Shown here: positions 14,031-14,515 of the stretch, piece by piece
Numbering within the stretch: the stretch's first letter is position 1
Layout: every line of letters begins with the position of its first letter
Source: B16-G9 sp964400655
GTDB taxonomy: Bacteria > Bacteroidota > Bacteroidia > Bacteroidales > F082
Reading direction: 5' to 3'
Length of the DNA: 14,515 nucleotides
Assembly (NCBI GenBank): GCA_964400655.1
Contig: CAYNVN010000119.1
Location: forward strand, 1 to 14,515
Position numbers and translations under genes: made by a program
Notes under the pieces: model-generated
The model's database searches: none
What the model saw: only the letters and a program-made list of their open reading frames with translations
What the model was told of the DNA's origin: nothing

Positions 14031-14097
14031 GAACTCCTGAGTAGCAGCCTGCCCCAAAGGCAAAAGGGAGTTCGGTCGATTATAGCAGGGGATTCCC

Positions 14098-14116
14098 GCC
14101 TGCCGGCAGGGCAGGC
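14098..14116. repeat. CCTGCCGGCAGG palindrome in repeat copy 2
   Basis: A perfect 12-base palindrome (14099-14110) lies in a segment with GCCTGCC and GCAGGC ends. Almost the same segment is at 13757-13775 in copy 1. Copy 3 lacks it and reads straight from GGGGATTTCTC into GGTCGTGCC. Confidence 0.7.
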
Positions 14117-14308
14117 TTCCTCCCTACGGTCGTCAGAATGACGAAGAAAAAAGAAGCGAAATGACGGGGTAATATGAATGAACGACGTAGTTTTGGGTTT
14201 TTTGTTTTTGAATTTTTTGAATTTTTTTGTGATTTGGTGCTTGATATTTGGAATTTACTTTAGACACTCCAAATTTTAGGCACTCCAAACTTCAAGTACT
14301 TTTGATTT

Positions 14309-14346
14309 ATGATTGCAAATTTTTGATTTATGATTTTTGATTTGCC
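14309..14346. repeat. AT-rich spacer repeat, copy B
   Basis: This matches 13871-13908 at 36 of 38 positions and leads into repeat copy 3. The preceding bases 14197-14308 are low-complexity AT-rich DNA with two near-identical short repeats around 14260-14290 (ACACTCCAAA and GCACTCCAAA). Confidence 0.8.
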
Positions 14347-14350
14347 CCTT

Positions 14351-14515
14351 GCCGCAAGCCCCAGCGTCATTCCGAAGAAGGTACGACTGAGGAATCTCCT
14401 GAGTAGCAGCCTGCCCCTTAGGCAAAAGGTAATCCGGTCGATTATAGTAGGGGATTTCTCGGTCGTGCCTCCCTCGAAATGACGGGGTAATTTGAAATGA
14501 ATGACGTAGTTTTGG
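14351..14515. repeat. MITE/REP-like intergenic repeat, copy 3 (uninterrupted)
   Basis: This is the cleanest copy. CGTCATTCCGA (14365-14375) and TCGAAATGACG (14474-14484) are imperfect inverted ends of a 120-base unit. It is preceded by GCCGCAAGCCCC and followed by the common tail ending GACGTAGTTTTGG at the last base of the window. No palindromic insertion is present. It carries no ORF and is presumably non-autonomous. Confidence 0.8.

Larger units (their letters stand above)
13934..14196. repeat. MITE/REP-like intergenic repeat, copy 2 with nested palindromes
   Basis: The copy opens with ACAAGCCCC and CGTCATCCCGA (13951-13961). It closes with TCAGAATGACG (14133-14143) and a second AAATGACG box (14159-14166), followed by the shared tail ending GACGTAGTTTTGG at 14196. 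A 22-base block at 14034-14055 is identical to 14396-14417 in copy 3, and CGGTCGATTATAG at 14073-14085 recurs at 14435-14447. It is about 95 bases longer than copy 3, mainly because of three palindromic segments. Confidence 0.8.

Noticed and set aside
13629..14141. Short ORFs of 69-83 residues on both strands across the terminal repeats
   Set aside because: They arise from GC-rich repeat DNA, have low-complexity translations (RQAG, PAGRAG) and no protein family signature.
13631..14515. CRISPR array
   Set aside because: Repeats are long (120-260 bases), diverged and unevenly spaced with related spacers; no cas genes are present.

Overview
The window looks like chromosomal DNA from a member of the Bacteroidota, probably Bacteroidales/Marinilabiliales-like. 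The grounds are a Por (type IX, T9SS) C-terminal sorting domain, PKD-rich secreted proteins, an ECF sigma factor paired with a membrane/beta-barrel partner, TAnnTTTG-type promoter elements, A-rich leaders without Shine-Dalgarno sequences, and a moderate GC content. I cannot name a genus.

Region 1 (1-5139, minus strand) reads as one regulatory and secretion locus. In transcription order it holds an ECF sigma factor, a protein with a cytoplasmic anti-sigma-like N-terminus, one inner-membrane helix, a long disordered linker and a C-terminal outer-membrane beta-barrel, then two paralogous PKD-domain secreted proteins; the second runs off the left edge. A ten-base -35-like box (TCAGGCAACC) followed 15-16 bases later by GTCTT lies in front of both the sigma gene and the last PKD gene. 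I take it as the promoter recognised by this sigma factor. It suggests an autoregulated circuit in which a dual-membrane anti-sigma factor senses the envelope and controls surface or secreted PKD proteins.

Region 2 (5240-8233) is housekeeping metabolism: folK (HPPK) directly abutting a deoxynucleoside kinase on the plus strand, then a convergent Old Yellow Enzyme / 2,4-dienoyl-CoA reductase-like flavo-iron-sulfur enzyme whose stop codon directly adjoins that of the kinase.

Region 3 (8234-13569, plus strand) begins with a 310-base divergent promoter region. It is followed by a closely spaced set: a secreted GH27 alpha-galactosidase, an RND/MMPL-family transporter split by a one-base frameshift in an A6 tract, a periplasmic LolA-like protein of the outer-membrane lipoprotein-sorting family, and a secreted CE4-like polysaccharide deacetylase. 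The last three look like an export module for a lipid, lipoprotein or lipid-linked envelope component.

Region 4 (13570-14515) has no convincing gene. It carries three diverged copies of a MITE/REP-like intergenic repeat with CGTCATTCCGA-type inverted ends, into which several GC-rich palindromes seem to have inserted. The array may continue past the right edge.
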